The notes under the pieces were generated by a model that saw nothing but the letters and a program-made list of their open reading frames with translations, was not told the DNA's origin and did no database searches. The translations under genes and the position numbers were made by a program. From Methylophilus sp. (GTDB taxonomy: Bacteria; Pseudomonadota; Gammaproteobacteria; Burkholderiales; Methylophilaceae), in the NCBI GenBank assembly GCA_030696695.1, contig JAUYRP010000034.1, positions 558,001-622,000 on the forward strand: 64,000 nucleotides of DNA. The letters are read 5' to 3'. Of this stretch, positions 9,529 through 19,394 are shown one piece after another (within the stretch, counting starts at the first letter, position 1; every line of letters starts with the position of its first letter).

Positions 9529-11010
9529 ATGACAAATATCGCACTATTCAAACCACCGATTTGGGCATTTATCGCAGGATTGTTCACGGTGTTGGGATTC
9601 GCCCCCTATGAAATCTTTATTGCACCGATTGTTGGTCTGGCTATCTTATTTTTTCTGTGGCAACGCTCAACCAGTTTAAAGCATATTTTTCTGCTGGGAT
9701 TTAGTTTTGGCTTGGGTTTATATGGGTTTGGCATTTATTGGATCTATATCAGCTTGCATGAGTTTGGTGGTATGCCATGGTGGTTTGCTGGTTTTAGCAC
9801 TTTTTGTTTATGCGCTTTTATGGCTTTGTTCCCTGCGCTGGTGGGCTATCTCAGTAAGCGAATTGGCAATGTCTTGTGGGCTGCGCCTTTACTTTGGGGT
9901 GTTTCAGATTGGATACGCGGTTGGATTTTCACGGGGTTCCCTTGGTTAACCCTAGGTTATAGCCAAGTGCCAAATAGCCCTTTGGTTGGCTTTATGCCCA
10001 TCATTGGCGCATACGGTGTTTCAACTATCGTTGCACTGCTCTCCGCTCTTCTTGTATTGCTTTTATCCCAACAGTCGGAGAAGGTGTTGCGGCTTAAAGT
10101 CGCTGCTGCTGTGGGTATCATTACTGTTGCTGGGCAATTGCTCACCTATGTGGAATGGACCAGCCCTTTTGGCCAGCCGCTCAAAGTGGCTTTGCTGCAA
10201 GGCAATGTCAGCCAATCGATTAAATGGTCACCAGAAGTCGCCAACAGCACCATTGCACAATATCTGCAGATGGTAGAGCAGAGCGATGCCAAGCTCATTG
10301 TATTGCCAGAAACTGCGTTGCCTGTCATTGCGCAACAGCTGGACAAACAAGTGATTCAGCGTATTACCCAGCATGCACAACAACAGCAAGGCGACGTCTT
10401 GGTAGGGTTGGTGCAATACGATGCAGAGAATCAATCTTATTTTAATAGTGCGATTAGCTTTGGCAGCGCACCTGTACAGGCTTACTCCAAAAGCCACTTG
10501 GTGCCATTTGGTGAATTTATTCCGCTTAAAGCTGTATTTGGCTGGATTTACCGTGACTGGCTAAATATTCCACTCAGCGATCTGTCCAGAGGTGAAAATC
10601 ATACGCCGATGCAGTTGGCGGGTCAGCAAGTGGCGGTGAATATATGCTACGAAGATGTATTCGGTGAGGAAATTATTCGGCCATTACCAGCCGCCACTTT
10701 GTTGGTGAATATGAGTAACGATGCGTGGTATGGCAAATCGTTTGCTGCAGTGCAACACATGCAATTTAGTCAAGCACGCGCGATTGAAACGGGTCGCATG
10801 ATGTTACGCGCCACCAATACAGGCGCCACCGCCATTATTGATCAGCATGGCAAAGTGCGGGCACATGCGCCGCATGACACCCAAATAACATTGAGTGGAG
10901 AGGTGCAGGGTTATCAAGGCAGTACGCCTTATATTTGGTGGGGAAACTGGCTGTTTATCGTATTGAGTTTTAGCGCAATAGCTTTTGTTTTATGGCGTAA
11001 AACCAAGTAA
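9529..11010 (+). CDS. lnt: Apolipoprotein N-acyltransferase
   Basis: Inner-membrane enzyme that adds the third acyl chain to lipoproteins. The 493-aa protein has about six N-terminal transmembrane segments (1-195), a nitrilase-like catalytic domain (about 210-465) and a last C-terminal membrane helix. The Glu-Lys-Cys triad is visible in VLPETALP, YSKSHLVPFGE and NICYEDVFGEE. It belongs to the miaB-ybeZYX-lnt neighbourhood but has its own 180-bp upstream region shared with the divergent mscL. Confidence 0.96.
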   Translation: MTNIALFKPPIWAFIAGLFTVLGFAPYEIFIAPIVGLAILFFLWQRSTSLKHIFLLGFSFGLGLYGFGIYWIYISLHEFGGMPWWFAGFSTFCLCAFMALFPALVGYLSKRIGNVLWAAPLLWGVSDWIRGWIFTGFPWLTLGYSQVPNSPLVGFMPIIGAYGVSTIVALLSALLVLLLSQQSEKVLRLKVAAAVGIITVAGQLLTYVEWTSPFGQPLKVALLQGNVSQSIKWSPEVANSTIAQYLQMVEQSDAKLIVLPETALPVIAQQLDKQVIQRITQHAQQQQGDVLVGLVQYDAENQSYFNSAISFGSAPVQAYSKSHLVPFGEFIPLKAVFGWIYRDWLNIPLSDLSRGENHTPMQLAGQQVAVNICYEDVFGEEIIRPLPAATLLVNMSNDAWYGKSFAAVQHMQFSQARAIETGRMMLRATNTGATAIIDQHGKVRAHAPHDTQITLSGEVQGYQGSTPYIWWGNWLFIVLSFSAIAFVLWRKTK

Positions 11011-11064
11011 AATCGGGGTTTTAGTAATCATCATCTTCACGCCTACTCTAGACTTTGTTTTTAA

Positions 11065-11140
11065 ACAAAAAAGACAAGGAGGCAAGGCAAAGGCAGTACG
11101 GTTAAAGTACGACAAGCCGACGCCGACGACGTATATTTTG
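11065..11140. repeat. Possible intergenic repeat element with small stem
   Basis: Before glyQ, purine-rich direct words (CAAGGAGGCAAGGCAAAGGC) are followed by GTAC-ggttaaa-GTAC and then by CCGACGCCGACGACG. The style resembles dispersed intergenic repeats of betaproteobacterial genomes. I see only one copy in this window, so repeat status is a guess. Confidence 0.25.
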
Positions 11141-11152
11141 GAATAACAACAA

Positions 11153-12082
11153 ATGTCACTGACTTTTCAGCAAATTATATTAAAGCTACAAGATTATTGG
11201 GATAAACAAGGTTGTACATTATTACAGCCTTACGACATGGAAGTGGGCGCAGGCACCTCGCACACCGCCACATTTTTACGTGCACTTGGCCCAGAGCCAT
11301 GGAAAGCTGCTTATGTACAACCAAGCCGTCGCCCAAAAGATGGTCGCTATGGCGAAAACCCAAATCGTTTACAACACTATTACCAATTTCAGGTTGTACT
11401 TAAGCCAGCCCCTGCCAATATTTTAGAGCTATATCTAGGTTCATTAGAGGCGCTGGGTTTTGATTTGAAACAGAACGATGTGCGTTTTGTGGAGGACGAC
11501 TGGGAAAACCCAACCTTGGGTGCTTGGGGTTTGGGCTGGGAAGTTTGGTTGAATGGGATGGAAGTCACGCAATTCACTTACTTTCAGCAAGTGGGCGGCA
11601 TCAATTGCAAACCGATTACAGGTGAAATCACTTACGGTCTAGAGCGCTTGGCGATGTATCTGCAAGGCGTAGAAAACGTGTATGACCTCACTTATTCACC
11701 CGGGGTGAAATATGGCGACGTATTCTTGCAAAATGAGAAAGAGCAATCGGCCTATAACTTTGAACATAGCGATGTAGAATTTTTACTCACAGCATTTAAT
11801 GCGCACGAAAAGCAAGCCAAGCATTTGATGGAAGAGAAGTTAGCATTGCCAGCGTATGAGCAAGTACTCAAAGCAGCGCATACCTTTAACCTACTAGATG
11901 CACGTGGCGCGATTTCTGTCACCGAGCGTGCTGCCTATATTGGGCGCATCCGCAATTTGGCACGCAGTGTGGCAGCTAGTTATTTGGATAGTCGCGCACG
12001 TTTAGGTTTCCCCATGGCGCCCAAAGCCTGGGCAGATGAAGTATTGGCACAGATAGAACAAAATAAGAAAGCAGCGGCATGA
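11153..12082 (+). CDS. glyQ: Glycyl-tRNA synthetase alpha subunit
   Basis: Alpha chain of the heterotetrameric bacterial GlyRS, which carries the class II catalytic core. The 309-aa length is typical. Class II motif elements are visible: the N-terminal [17 protein letters not shown], the [14 protein letters not shown] stretch and [15 protein letters not shown]. Its stop overlaps the glyS start by four bases (ATGA), the normal arrangement for translational coupling of the two subunits. Confidence 0.97.
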   Translation: MSLTFQQIILKLQDYWDKQGCTLLQPYDMEVGAGTSHTATFLRALGPEPWKAAYVQPSRRPKDGRYGENPNRLQHYYQFQVVLKPAPANILELYLGSLEALGFDLKQNDVRFVEDDWENPTLGAWGLGWEVWLNGMEVTQFTYFQQVGGINCKPITGEITYGLERLAMYLQGVENVYDLTYSPGVKYGDVFLQNEKEQSAYNFEHSDVEFLLTAFNAHEKQAKHLMEEKLALPAYEQVLKAAHTFNLLDARGAISVTERAAYIGRIRNLARSVAASYLDSRARLGFPMAPKAWADEVLAQIEQNKKAAA

Positions 12083-14172
12083 GTAGCAATTTATTAGTGG
12101 AATTGTTTGTGGAAGAGTTGCCTCCAAAGGCGCTCAAAAAACTGGGTGAGTCTTTCGCCAACGTATTGTTTGATACGCTCAATGCACAAGGCTTGACCAG
12201 TGATGCGAGTGTTGTGACTCACTTTGCTACGCCACGCCGTTTGGCTGCACATGTCACAGCCGTTTCAGCAAAAGCAGCAGATAAGCAAGTAGCACAAAAA
12301 CTGATGCCAGCGACTGTAGGCCTAGATGCGAGTGGCAGTGCAACACCAGCGTTGATGAAGAAGTTACAAGCCTTAGGTTTGGACGGTTCTGCAGTGAGCC
12401 AATTACGAAAAGAGCATGATGGTAAGGCCGATATTCTATTCTTGGATGCGACACAAGCTGGGGCAACGTTGGCCGAGGGCGTGCAAAAAGCGATAGATGA
12501 AGCGCTAGCAAAGTTACCCATCCCAAAAGTGATGACGTACCAAATCAATGATGGTTGGGAAAGTGTGAATTTTGTGCGTCCAGCCCATGGCTTGGTAGCA
12601 ATGCACGGTAGCGACATCGTGCCTATCGCTGTGTTGGGTTTGCAGGCGCAAAGCAGTACGCAAGGCCATCGCTTTGAGGCAAAAACTCCACTCATCAACA
12701 TCACCTCTGCAGATACTTATGCAAAACAGCTCAGAGAAGAAGGCGCTGTGATTGCTAGTTTTGCTGAACGTCGTGCAGAAATTGTTAAACAGTTGAACGC
12801 AGCGGCCGCCAAAGAAAATTTAACACCGATTGAAGATGATGCATTGTTAGATGAAGTGACTGCGCTGGTGGAATTGCCAAATGTATTGCTAGGGCAATTT
12901 GAAAACGAGTTTTTGGAAGTGCCGCAAGAATGTTTGATTCTGACCATGAAGGCCAATCAAAAGTACTTTCCGTTATTAGATGCGCAGGGCAAACTCACCA
13001 ACAAATTTTTAATCGTCTCCAATATCCACCCAGCGGATCCATCCAAAGTAATCGGTGGTAATGAGCGTGTGGTGCGTCCACGTCTGGCGGATGCGAAATT
13101 CTTCTTTGATCAAGACCGTAAGAAAACGCTTGAAAGTCGCTTAGATGGTTTAGCCAAAGTGGTATATCACAACAAACTTGGTAGCCAAGGCGAGCGTAAT
13201 GCGCGTGTAGTGACGATTGCCAAAGCGATTGCAGAACAGATTAACCCCACCTTAACTGCCAAAGTAGAACAGGCGGCACGCCTATCTAAAGTGGATTTAC
13301 TCACTGATATGGTCGGTGAGTTCCCAGAGTTACAAGGTATTATGGGGCGCTACTATGCGCAACATGAAGGCTTGGATGATGATGTAGCGTTTGCAATAGA
13401 AGATCATTACAAACCCAGATTTGCGGGCGATGAGTTGCCGCGTGAAACAGTAGGTATCATCGTTGCGTTGGCGGACAAGCTTGAAACTTTAGTTGGTTTA
13501 TTCAGTATTGGTGAGAAACCGACAGGCGATAAAGACCCGTTTGCCATACGTCGTCAAGCATTAGGTATTATTCGTATGTTAATAGATATGAAATTGCCAC
13601 TGTCGTTGAATGCAGTATTAGAAGTTGCATTCTCAAAGTTTGTGACAGACCCAAGTGCGAGAAACGCTGTTAAAGAGTTTTGCTATGATCGTTTAAGTGT
13701 CAACCTTCGCGATCAAGGTGCAAGCCCTCAAGAAGTAGATGCTGTGTTGTCATTGACGCCGGAGTTTCTGAGTGAAGTGCCAGCTCTGTTACAGGCTGTG
13801 CGTAGCTTTGCAGGTCTTGCGGAAGCCCCTGCACTTGCAGCTGCCAATAAACGTGTAGGTAATATTCTGAAAAAGGCCGAAGGTGCAGTTTCATCAGAAG
13901 TAAACGCTAACTTACTGCAAGAGTCTGCTGAGAAAGCCTTAGCAGAAGCATTAAATCAAGTGAAGCCAAAAGCAGATCAGTTATTTGAAGCTGGTGATTA
14001 CACAGCATCGCTCCAAGCCCTTGCCATATTAAAAGCGCCTGTCGATGCATTTTTTGACAACGTGATGGTCAATGCGGAAGAGGTGGCGTTAAAAAACAAT
14101 CGCTTGGCATTGTTGAATCAATTGCACCAAGCCATGAACCGTGTCGCCGATTTGTCTAAATTAGCCAGTTAA
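12079..14172 (+). CDS. glyS: Glycyl-tRNA synthetase beta subunit
   Basis: Beta chain of the alpha2-beta2 glycyl-tRNA synthetase; it contacts tRNA and is required for aminoacylation. The 697-aa protein begins [20 protein letters not shown], the conserved start. It has an HD-like region in the middle and a C-terminal anticodon-binding domain (about 580-690). It overlaps glyQ by four bases. Confidence 0.97.
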   Translation: MSSNLLVELFVEELPPKALKKLGESFANVLFDTLNAQGLTSDASVVTHFATPRRLAAHVTAVSAKAADKQVAQKLMPATVGLDASGSATPALMKKLQALGLDGSAVSQLRKEHDGKADILFLDATQAGATLAEGVQKAIDEALAKLPIPKVMTYQINDGWESVNFVRPAHGLVAMHGSDIVPIAVLGLQAQSSTQGHRFEAKTPLINITSADTYAKQLREEGAVIASFAERRAEIVKQLNAAAAKENLTPIEDDALLDEVTALVELPNVLLGQFENEFLEVPQECLILTMKANQKYFPLLDAQGKLTNKFLIVSNIHPADPSKVIGGNERVVRPRLADAKFFFDQDRKKTLESRLDGLAKVVYHNKLGSQGERNARVVTIAKAIAEQINPTLTAKVEQAARLSKVDLLTDMVGEFPELQGIMGRYYAQHEGLDDDVAFAIEDHYKPRFAGDELPRETVGIIVALADKLETLVGLFSIGEKPTGDKDPFAIRRQALGIIRMLIDMKLPLSLNAVLEVAFSKFVTDPSARNAVKEFCYDRLSVNLRDQGASPQEVDAVLSLTPEFLSEVPALLQAVRSFAGLAEAPALAAANKRVGNILKKAEGAVSSEVNANLLQESAEKALAEALNQVKPKADQLFEAGDYTASLQALAILKAPVDAFFDNVMVNAEEVALKNNRLALLNQLHQAMNRVADLSKLAS

Positions 14173-14191
14173 TCAGTCTGTGAGCTAACAT

Positions 14192-14746
14192 TTGAAATTA
14201 GTCATATTAGATAGAGATGGCGTGATCAATCAAGATAGCGCCACTTTCATTAAAAGCCCTGCAGAGTGGATTCCGATTGCTGGCAGTTTGGAAGCGATTG
14301 CTATGCTCAACCAATCGGGCTATCGCGTGGCGGTGGCCACTAATCAATCGGGCATTGCGCGTGGTTTGTTTGATATGGCAGCTCTCAATGCGATACATGA
14401 CAAAATGCACCGTGCTTTATCGCAGTTGGGCGGGCGTATCGATGCGCTGTTTTACTGTCCGCATGCAGCGGATGACCATTGTGATTGTAGAAAACCTAAG
14501 ACTGGCATGATTGAAGATATCAGTCGCCGTTTCTCCATAGAGTTGAATCAAGTGTACGCGGTGGGTGATGCCTTGCGCGATTTGCAAGCGTTTGCGCATG
14601 CTGGTTGTAAACCGATTTTAGTGCGCACCGGTAAAGGTGAAGAGACACTGACGCAAGGAAATTTACCACCGAACACTTTGGTGATGGCTGATTTAGCCGA
14701 AGCTGCACAACATATTATTTCTGAACAAACCATACTCGCTAAATGA
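14192..14746 (+). CDS. gmhB: D-glycero-beta-D-manno-heptose-1,7-bisphosphate 7-phosphatase
   Basis: HAD-superfamily phosphatase in ADP-heptose synthesis for the lipopolysaccharide inner core. The 184-aa protein starts at TTG 14192 and begins KLVILDRDGVINQDS, holding the HAD nucleophile aspartates. The zinc-loop cysteines are in CPHAADDHCDCRKPK. It lies 19 bp after glyS, and its stop overlaps the plsC start (ATGATG), so it belongs to the same transcript. Confidence 0.94.
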   Translation: MKLVILDRDGVINQDSATFIKSPAEWIPIAGSLEAIAMLNQSGYRVAVATNQSGIARGLFDMAALNAIHDKMHRALSQLGGRIDALFYCPHAADDHCDCRKPKTGMIEDISRRFSIELNQVYAVGDALRDLQAFAHAGCKPILVRTGKGEETLTQGNLPPNTLVMADLAEAAQHIISEQTILAK

Positions 14747-15447
14747 TGCTTTGGATTCGGTCGCTGGTTTTTTATTTGGGTGTGCTCGTCATCACACCTA
14801 TATTTTCTATTCTCGCTATTCTGTTATTCTCACTCAACAACGTCACGCGTTCACGCATTGCAAGCGGCTGGGCTTATTGCACACTCTATTGGTTAAAATT
14901 GACCTGTAATTTAGGTGTGTCGGTGAAAGGGTTGGAAAATATCCCTCAACATCCTTCTATCATTCTCAGCAAGCATCAGTCGGCTTGGGAAACCATTGCG
15001 CTACAAACCATATTCCCACCTCAAATTTGGGTGATGAAGCGCGAACTATTGATGATTCCATTTTTAGGTTGGGCTTTTATGGCCTTAGCAGCGATTCCGA
15101 TTGACCGAAGTTCTGGACGAGAAGCTCTTAAAAAATTGGTGGTACATGGCAAAGATAGACTGGCCAGAGGTCTGTGGGTGGTGATATTCCCTGAAGGTAC
15201 TCGTACTGCACCGGGTCAGCGGGGAAAGTATCATATTGGCGGTGCGTGGTTAGCATCGCATACCCAAAGCACAGTAGTGCCAGTCGCACACAACGCAGGA
15301 CGCTATTGGCGCAAAAATTCATTTAAAAAGTACCCTGGTACGATACAAGTGGTGATTGGCTCGCCGATTGAAACAGCAGGATTAAAACCAGATGAAGTCA
15401 ACAAGCGTGTTGAAAGTTGGATCGAAGCGGAGATGTTATCGCTGTGA
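14743..15447 (+). CDS. plsC: 1-acyl-sn-glycerol-3-phosphate acyltransferase
   Basis: Makes phosphatidic acid from lysophosphatidic acid at the inner membrane. The 234-aa protein has an N-terminal transmembrane segment (about 5-30). The acyltransferase motif HQSAWET stands in place of the usual HxxxxD block, as in betaproteobacterial members, and FPEGTRTAPG is motif III. It overlaps gmhB by 4 bp and ygjP by 1 bp (TGATG), indicating translational coupling. Confidence 0.93.
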   Translation: MMLWIRSLVFYLGVLVITPIFSILAILLFSLNNVTRSRIASGWAYCTLYWLKLTCNLGVSVKGLENIPQHPSIILSKHQSAWETIALQTIFPPQIWVMKRELLMIPFLGWAFMALAAIPIDRSSGREALKKLVVHGKDRLARGLWVVIFPEGTRTAPGQRGKYHIGGAWLASHTQSTVVPVAHNAGRYWRKNSFKKYPGTIQVVIGSPIETAGLKPDEVNKRVESWIEAEMLSL

Positions 15448-16154
15448 TGCAGCAAACACTTACACTTGCTAATGGGCAGCAAATACCTTATCAACTGGAG
15501 CTACGCCCACGCAGAACGGTGGGGTTGAAGATTACCCAGCAAGGATTGGTCGTGCATGCCCCCAAGCGCATTGTGCTGCATCAACTCAATCAGATTCTGC
15601 AAGAAAAATCCACTTGGATCATCAATAAGCTAGCACTCCGTGAGGCCAATACACTTGCGCCAGTGCAATGGCAAGATGGTGAGCATTTGCTGTTTCTAGG
15701 GCAAGATATAGTATTGCAAGTGATTGAAACAAAAGCAAAAAAAAATATTCAGTTGTCAGGCACAGAGCTAATCACCCATGTGAAAGATGCTAATAATCAT
15801 CTGTTGGTCGGCAAGAAAGTTGTGCAATGGTATCAGCAGCAAGCGTATGAAGATTTTGTGCGGCGCGTTGAGATTTGCGCCACAAAGTTAGGTGTGAAGC
15901 CGCCGCCTGTTAAATTGTCGAATGCGCAGTCGCGCTGGGGTAGTTGTAATAGTCTAGGGCAAGTGCGCTTAAATTGGCGCTTGATTCAAGCACCGCCCCA
16001 AATCATCCATTATGTGGTTTGCCATGAACTGGCACATCTAAAAGAGATGAATCATTCGGCGAGGTTTTACGCAGTGCTAGCGCAATTATTTCCGCATTAC
16101 AACGAAGCAGAGAAATTGCTCAAACAATTATCACCGCAATTGCACCGCTTATGA
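15447..16154 (+). CDS. YgjP-like metal-dependent hydrolase (DUF45/M48-like)
   Basis: A 235-aa protein of the YgjP family with the zinc motif HELAHLKEMNHS near the C-terminus and the preceding WGSCN loop typical of the family. I start it at ATG 15447, which overlaps the plsC stop. A frame from 15417 is possible but would run inside plsC. The family is a predicted metallopeptidase of unknown substrate. The context (plsC upstream) is conserved in betaproteobacteria and does not reveal the role. Confidence 0.88.
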   Translation: MQQTLTLANGQQIPYQLELRPRRTVGLKITQQGLVVHAPKRIVLHQLNQILQEKSTWIINKLALREANTLAPVQWQDGEHLLFLGQDIVLQVIETKAKKNIQLSGTELITHVKDANNHLLVGKKVVQWYQQQAYEDFVRRVEICATKLGVKPPPVKLSNAQSRWGSCNSLGQVRLNWRLIQAPPQIIHYVVCHELAHLKEMNHSARFYAVLAQLFPHYNEAEKLLKQLSPQLHRL

Positions 16155-16158
16155 ACGC

Positions 16159-16740
16159 CTAAAATAATTGCTTCACATCGTGCGCAATATCGGCAGGTTT
16201 CTGTCCGTAACTCATGTAAATGCGCGCAGTACCTGCTTTATCAAATACATATAATCCAGCGCTATGATCTACAGTGTAGTTGCTGGAGCTATCAGCACTA
16301 CTCGTGACTTTAGACGCAAAAATCTTGTAGCTGCCCATATTTTCTGCAACTTCTTGTAAAGACCCACGCAAGCCAATAAAACGCTTATCAAACGAAGGTA
16401 CAAATTGTGCCAACACCTCTTGCGTATCACGGCCAGGGTCTACGGTAATGAATAGCACCTGCACTTGATCAGCGTCTTTTCCCAAAAGCTTCATCGTTTG
16501 TCTAAGGTCGCTCATGGTGGTGGGGCAAACATCAGGGCAGTGCGTATAACCAAAAAACATAATCACCACTTTGCCTTTGAAGTCGGTAATGCTGCGTAAC
16601 TTGCCAGTATGGTCGGTCAGCGTAAGCGGTTTGCCAAATTCTGCACCTGTGATATCTGTACCAATAAAATGAGTGGCTTTAGGCGCCGCATTACATGCAG
16701 CGAGAATGAAAAATAAGCTTAAAAATAACCACTTACGCAT
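16159..16740 (-). CDS. SCO1/SenC family copper-binding lipoprotein
   Basis: A 193-aa lipoprotein with signal sequence and lipobox LAAC (Cys16), followed by a thioredoxin-like domain. Copper ligands are the two cysteines in THCPDVCP and the histidine in VDHSAG. Family members deliver copper to the CuA site of cytochrome c oxidase or act as thiol reductases in the periplasm. No oxidase genes are adjacent. It converges with ygjP with only 4 bp between the stops. Confidence 0.93.
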   Translation of the reverse strand: MRKWLFLSLFFILAACNAAPKATHFIGTDITGAEFGKPLTLTDHTGKLRSITDFKGKVVIMFFGYTHCPDVCPTTMSDLRQTMKLLGKDADQVQVLFITVDPGRDTQEVLAQFVPSFDKRFIGLRGSLQEVAENMGSYKIFASKVTSSADSSSNYTVDHSAGLYVFDKAGTARIYMSYGQKPADIAHDVKQLF

Positions 16741-16884
16741 GAAAAATATCCTTTTCAGAAAAAAGCTTTAACTTATCGCTAAGTTTTGCGCTAATTGTAT
16801 TGTTTTGATTCTAACATAAGCAATAAATTCGCTCCTTTGGTTTACAATAATGCTTTGTAAAATTTACTAGATAAGGCAAGCGAA

Positions 16885-17817
16885 ATGGCAATACCAACCT
16901 CAATGGCAGACCGTGATGGCGTAATTTGGTACGATGGCAAAATGGTCAATTGGCGCGATGCAACTACGCACGTGCTCACACACACTTTGCACTATGGTAT
17001 GGGTGTATTTGAGGGCGTACGTGCCTACAAAACGGATAATGGCACGGCCATTTTTCGCTTAAAAGAGCATACCGATCGTTTGTTTCGCAGTGCGCATATC
17101 TTGGGTATGAAAATGCCGTTTGATAAAGCCACGATGATGGAAGCGCAAAAAGCAGCAGTGCGTGAAAATAAACTAGAATCTGCATACATGCGCCCAATGG
17201 CGTTTTATGGCGCTGAAGCCATGGGTATCTCTGCAAAAACGTTGTCTACCCACGTGATCGTGGCGGCATGGAGTTGGGGCGCTTATATGGGCGAAGAGGC
17301 GATTACCAAAGGTATTCGTGTCAAAACCTCTTCATTCGCGCGTCATCATGTCAACATCACCATGTGTAAAGCCAAAGCAAACGGTAACTACATGAACAGT
17401 ATTTTGGCACACCAAGAAGCGGCGCAAGATGGCTACCAAGAAGCGTTACTGCTGGATGTGGATGGTTTTGTGGCAGAAGGCTCAGGTGAGAATGTTTTTA
17501 TCGTACGTAATGGCAAATTGATTACACCTGATCTAACCAGTGCGTTAGAAGGTATTACTCGCGATACTATTGTGCAATTAGCTAAAGAAATTGGTTTGGA
17601 AGTGATCGAAAAACGTATTACACGCGACGAAGTATATAGTGCAGACGAAGCGTTCTTTACTGGCACAGCTGCAGAAGTGACACCTATCCGTGAATTAGAT
17701 AACCGCGCAATCGGTGAAGGTACACGTGGACCCATTACTGAAAAGTTACAAAGCATGTACTTTGATATCGTTAAAGGCAAATCGCCAAAACATATGGATT
17801 GGTTGACAACTGTTTAG
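16885..17817 (+). CDS. ilvE: Branched-chain amino acid aminotransferase
   Basis: PLP-dependent class IV aminotransferase for the last step of leucine, isoleucine and valine synthesis. The 310-aa protein has the PLP-lysine region CKAKANGNYMNS and GYQEALLLDVDGFVAEGSGEN. The start gives MAIPTSMADRDGVIWYDGK, which matches the family N-terminus. It is monocistronic here: its neighbours are a divergent SCO gene and a downstream glycosyltransferase gene beginning 42 bp later. Confidence 0.96.
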   Translation: MAIPTSMADRDGVIWYDGKMVNWRDATTHVLTHTLHYGMGVFEGVRAYKTDNGTAIFRLKEHTDRLFRSAHILGMKMPFDKATMMEAQKAAVRENKLESAYMRPMAFYGAEAMGISAKTLSTHVIVAAWSWGAYMGEEAITKGIRVKTSSFARHHVNITMCKAKANGNYMNSILAHQEAAQDGYQEALLLDVDGFVAEGSGENVFIVRNGKLITPDLTSALEGITRDTIVQLAKEIGLEVIEKRITRDEVYSADEAFFTGTAAEVTPIRELDNRAIGEGTRGPITEKLQSMYFDIVKGKSPKHMDWLTTV

Positions 17818-17859
17818 ATGGTTTAATGTGAGACAGCTTAATAGTAACTGGGGATATAT

Positions 17860-19323
17860 ATGAGTTTAAAGGTGCTGATGTTGCTGACGTTGCTGTTAAG
17901 CATCATTGTATTATGCTTAGTTACTTCTTACGCCACACGACTACCACTTAGTTCTGCGTTTAAATTAATATTTAATGCCAACAGCAGTGACCAAAGCTCC
18001 GCAAGTTTGTGGGGTAAGTCCATCGTTATATTATTAATTTTTGTCACCAGTGCCATAGTCATAGACATCAGTCTGCGTTTAGTATTTAACTACAACAAAG
18101 AGTTAACGACTTATTACTCGTCCTTCTTTTTCTTACACAAAGCTGGCACTGATTCATGGTACGTGATGGTAAAAGCGCTAGAACACTTCGACAGCATGTC
18201 TACAGAGTCTGTCTATGAGGCTCTGATTTTAAAGGACTATACCAAGTTTCAGTATCCACCAAGCGCTCTGTTAGTCTTTGATATTCCAAAACGCTTATTT
18301 GGATTCTCGTATGAGCAATTGATTGATATGATGAATAAAATCTGTTGGCTATGTGTCCCGCTGATGGCCATCAACTTTTTTTTCCTACAGAAAAATACTG
18401 CTAACGCATTATTCCCTAACCACCACACACAATCAGATTTAAGTAACCCATATAACAGGTTTTTAGTGCCTGTATTGGCTTTGTTAGCCAGTGCAATCGC
18501 AGTGGAAATGTTCTATCCAGTGGTTAGGTCTTACAGAATCGGCCAAATTCAGACAGTGATGACGCTATTGGTTGGATTGGCGCTACTAGCATGGCAAACA
18601 AAACGGTTCGGGCTTGCGGGTGTGTTACTGAGTATTTGTTGTAGTTTTAAACCGCAATGGGTTGTGTTGATTCCATGGGCATTTATCAGAAAGCAATGGA
18701 GCTTTTTAATCTCATTTTCAATCACATCGACGGCTATATTTTTAATTACAACAGCTTTGTACGGTGTTAAGAATTGGTTTGATTATGTCAATGTGCTGTC
18801 TTTTTTAGGGAAAGTGGGCGAAAGTTATTACCCTAATCAATCCGTTAATGGACTGTTACATCGCATATTCATGAATGGTAATAACTTAAATTGGGTAGGG
18901 AATGCTTTTCCTCCATTTCACCCAGTTGTCTATGTCGCAACTCTGCTTACTTCGCTACTGATCTTAGGTTTGGCTATTGTTTGGAGACGTAAGTATCAAC
19001 CAACTGTAGTTGACCTCTCAATAGTGATGCTAAGTTTAACTTTAGCTTCACCAATCGCCTGGGAGCATCACTATGGCGTGACATTTTTACTCTTTGCAAT
19101 TGCAATACCACTAACCATAGTCTATAAGCCAATAGGTAGATGGTCATTTGTTTATTTATGGGTGACATATCTACTGGTCAGCCAGAATTACGGTTACATT
19201 GCTTCCGGCCTTGCGGATACGCGCTGGAACTTCCTGCAATCCACACTGTTTTTTGGAATTCTATTATTGCTATTTTATTTTTATAAAATCTCTGCGAGTG
19301 AAACAATCAAAAATAAGACCTAA
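17860..19323 (+). CDS. GT87-type (DUF2029) membrane glycosyltransferase, copy 1
   Basis: A 487-aa integral membrane protein with about ten predicted transmembrane segments. The first loop has DSWYVMVKALEHFD, and SPIAWEHHY near the C-terminus is a mark of the DUF2029/GT87 polyprenol-phosphate-dependent mannosyltransferase-like group. The central CCSFKPQWVVLIPWAFIRK stretch is also characteristic. Sugar donor and acceptor are unknown; a cell-envelope glycan role is inferred. The next gene is a close paralogue, so this is a tandem duplication. Confidence 0.75.
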   Translation: MSLKVLMLLTLLLSIIVLCLVTSYATRLPLSSAFKLIFNANSSDQSSASLWGKSIVILLIFVTSAIVIDISLRLVFNYNKELTTYYSSFFFLHKAGTDSWYVMVKALEHFDSMSTESVYEALILKDYTKFQYPPSALLVFDIPKRLFGFSYEQLIDMMNKICWLCVPLMAINFFFLQKNTANALFPNHHTQSDLSNPYNRFLVPVLALLASAIAVEMFYPVVRSYRIGQIQTVMTLLVGLALLAWQTKRFGLAGVLLSICCSFKPQWVVLIPWAFIRKQWSFLISFSITSTAIFLITTALYGVKNWFDYVNVLSFLGKVGESYYPNQSVNGLLHRIFMNGNNLNWVGNAFPPFHPVVYVATLLTSLLILGLAIVWRRKYQPTVVDLSIVMLSLTLASPIAWEHHYGVTFLLFAIAIPLTIVYKPIGRWSFVYLWVTYLLVSQNYGYIASGLADTRWNFLQSTLFFGILLLLFYFYKISASETIKNKT

Positions 19324-19394
19324 TTTGCTTTTTGTCTAGTTGTATTCTGCAAGCATTAAGCGACTTTTTTATATCTGTTAGAGTAAGGTTGGTT

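Noticed and set aside
12219-12704. 161-codon open frame antisense to glyS
   Set aside because: Shadow of glyS with serine/alanine/cysteine-rich composition typical of antisense frames.
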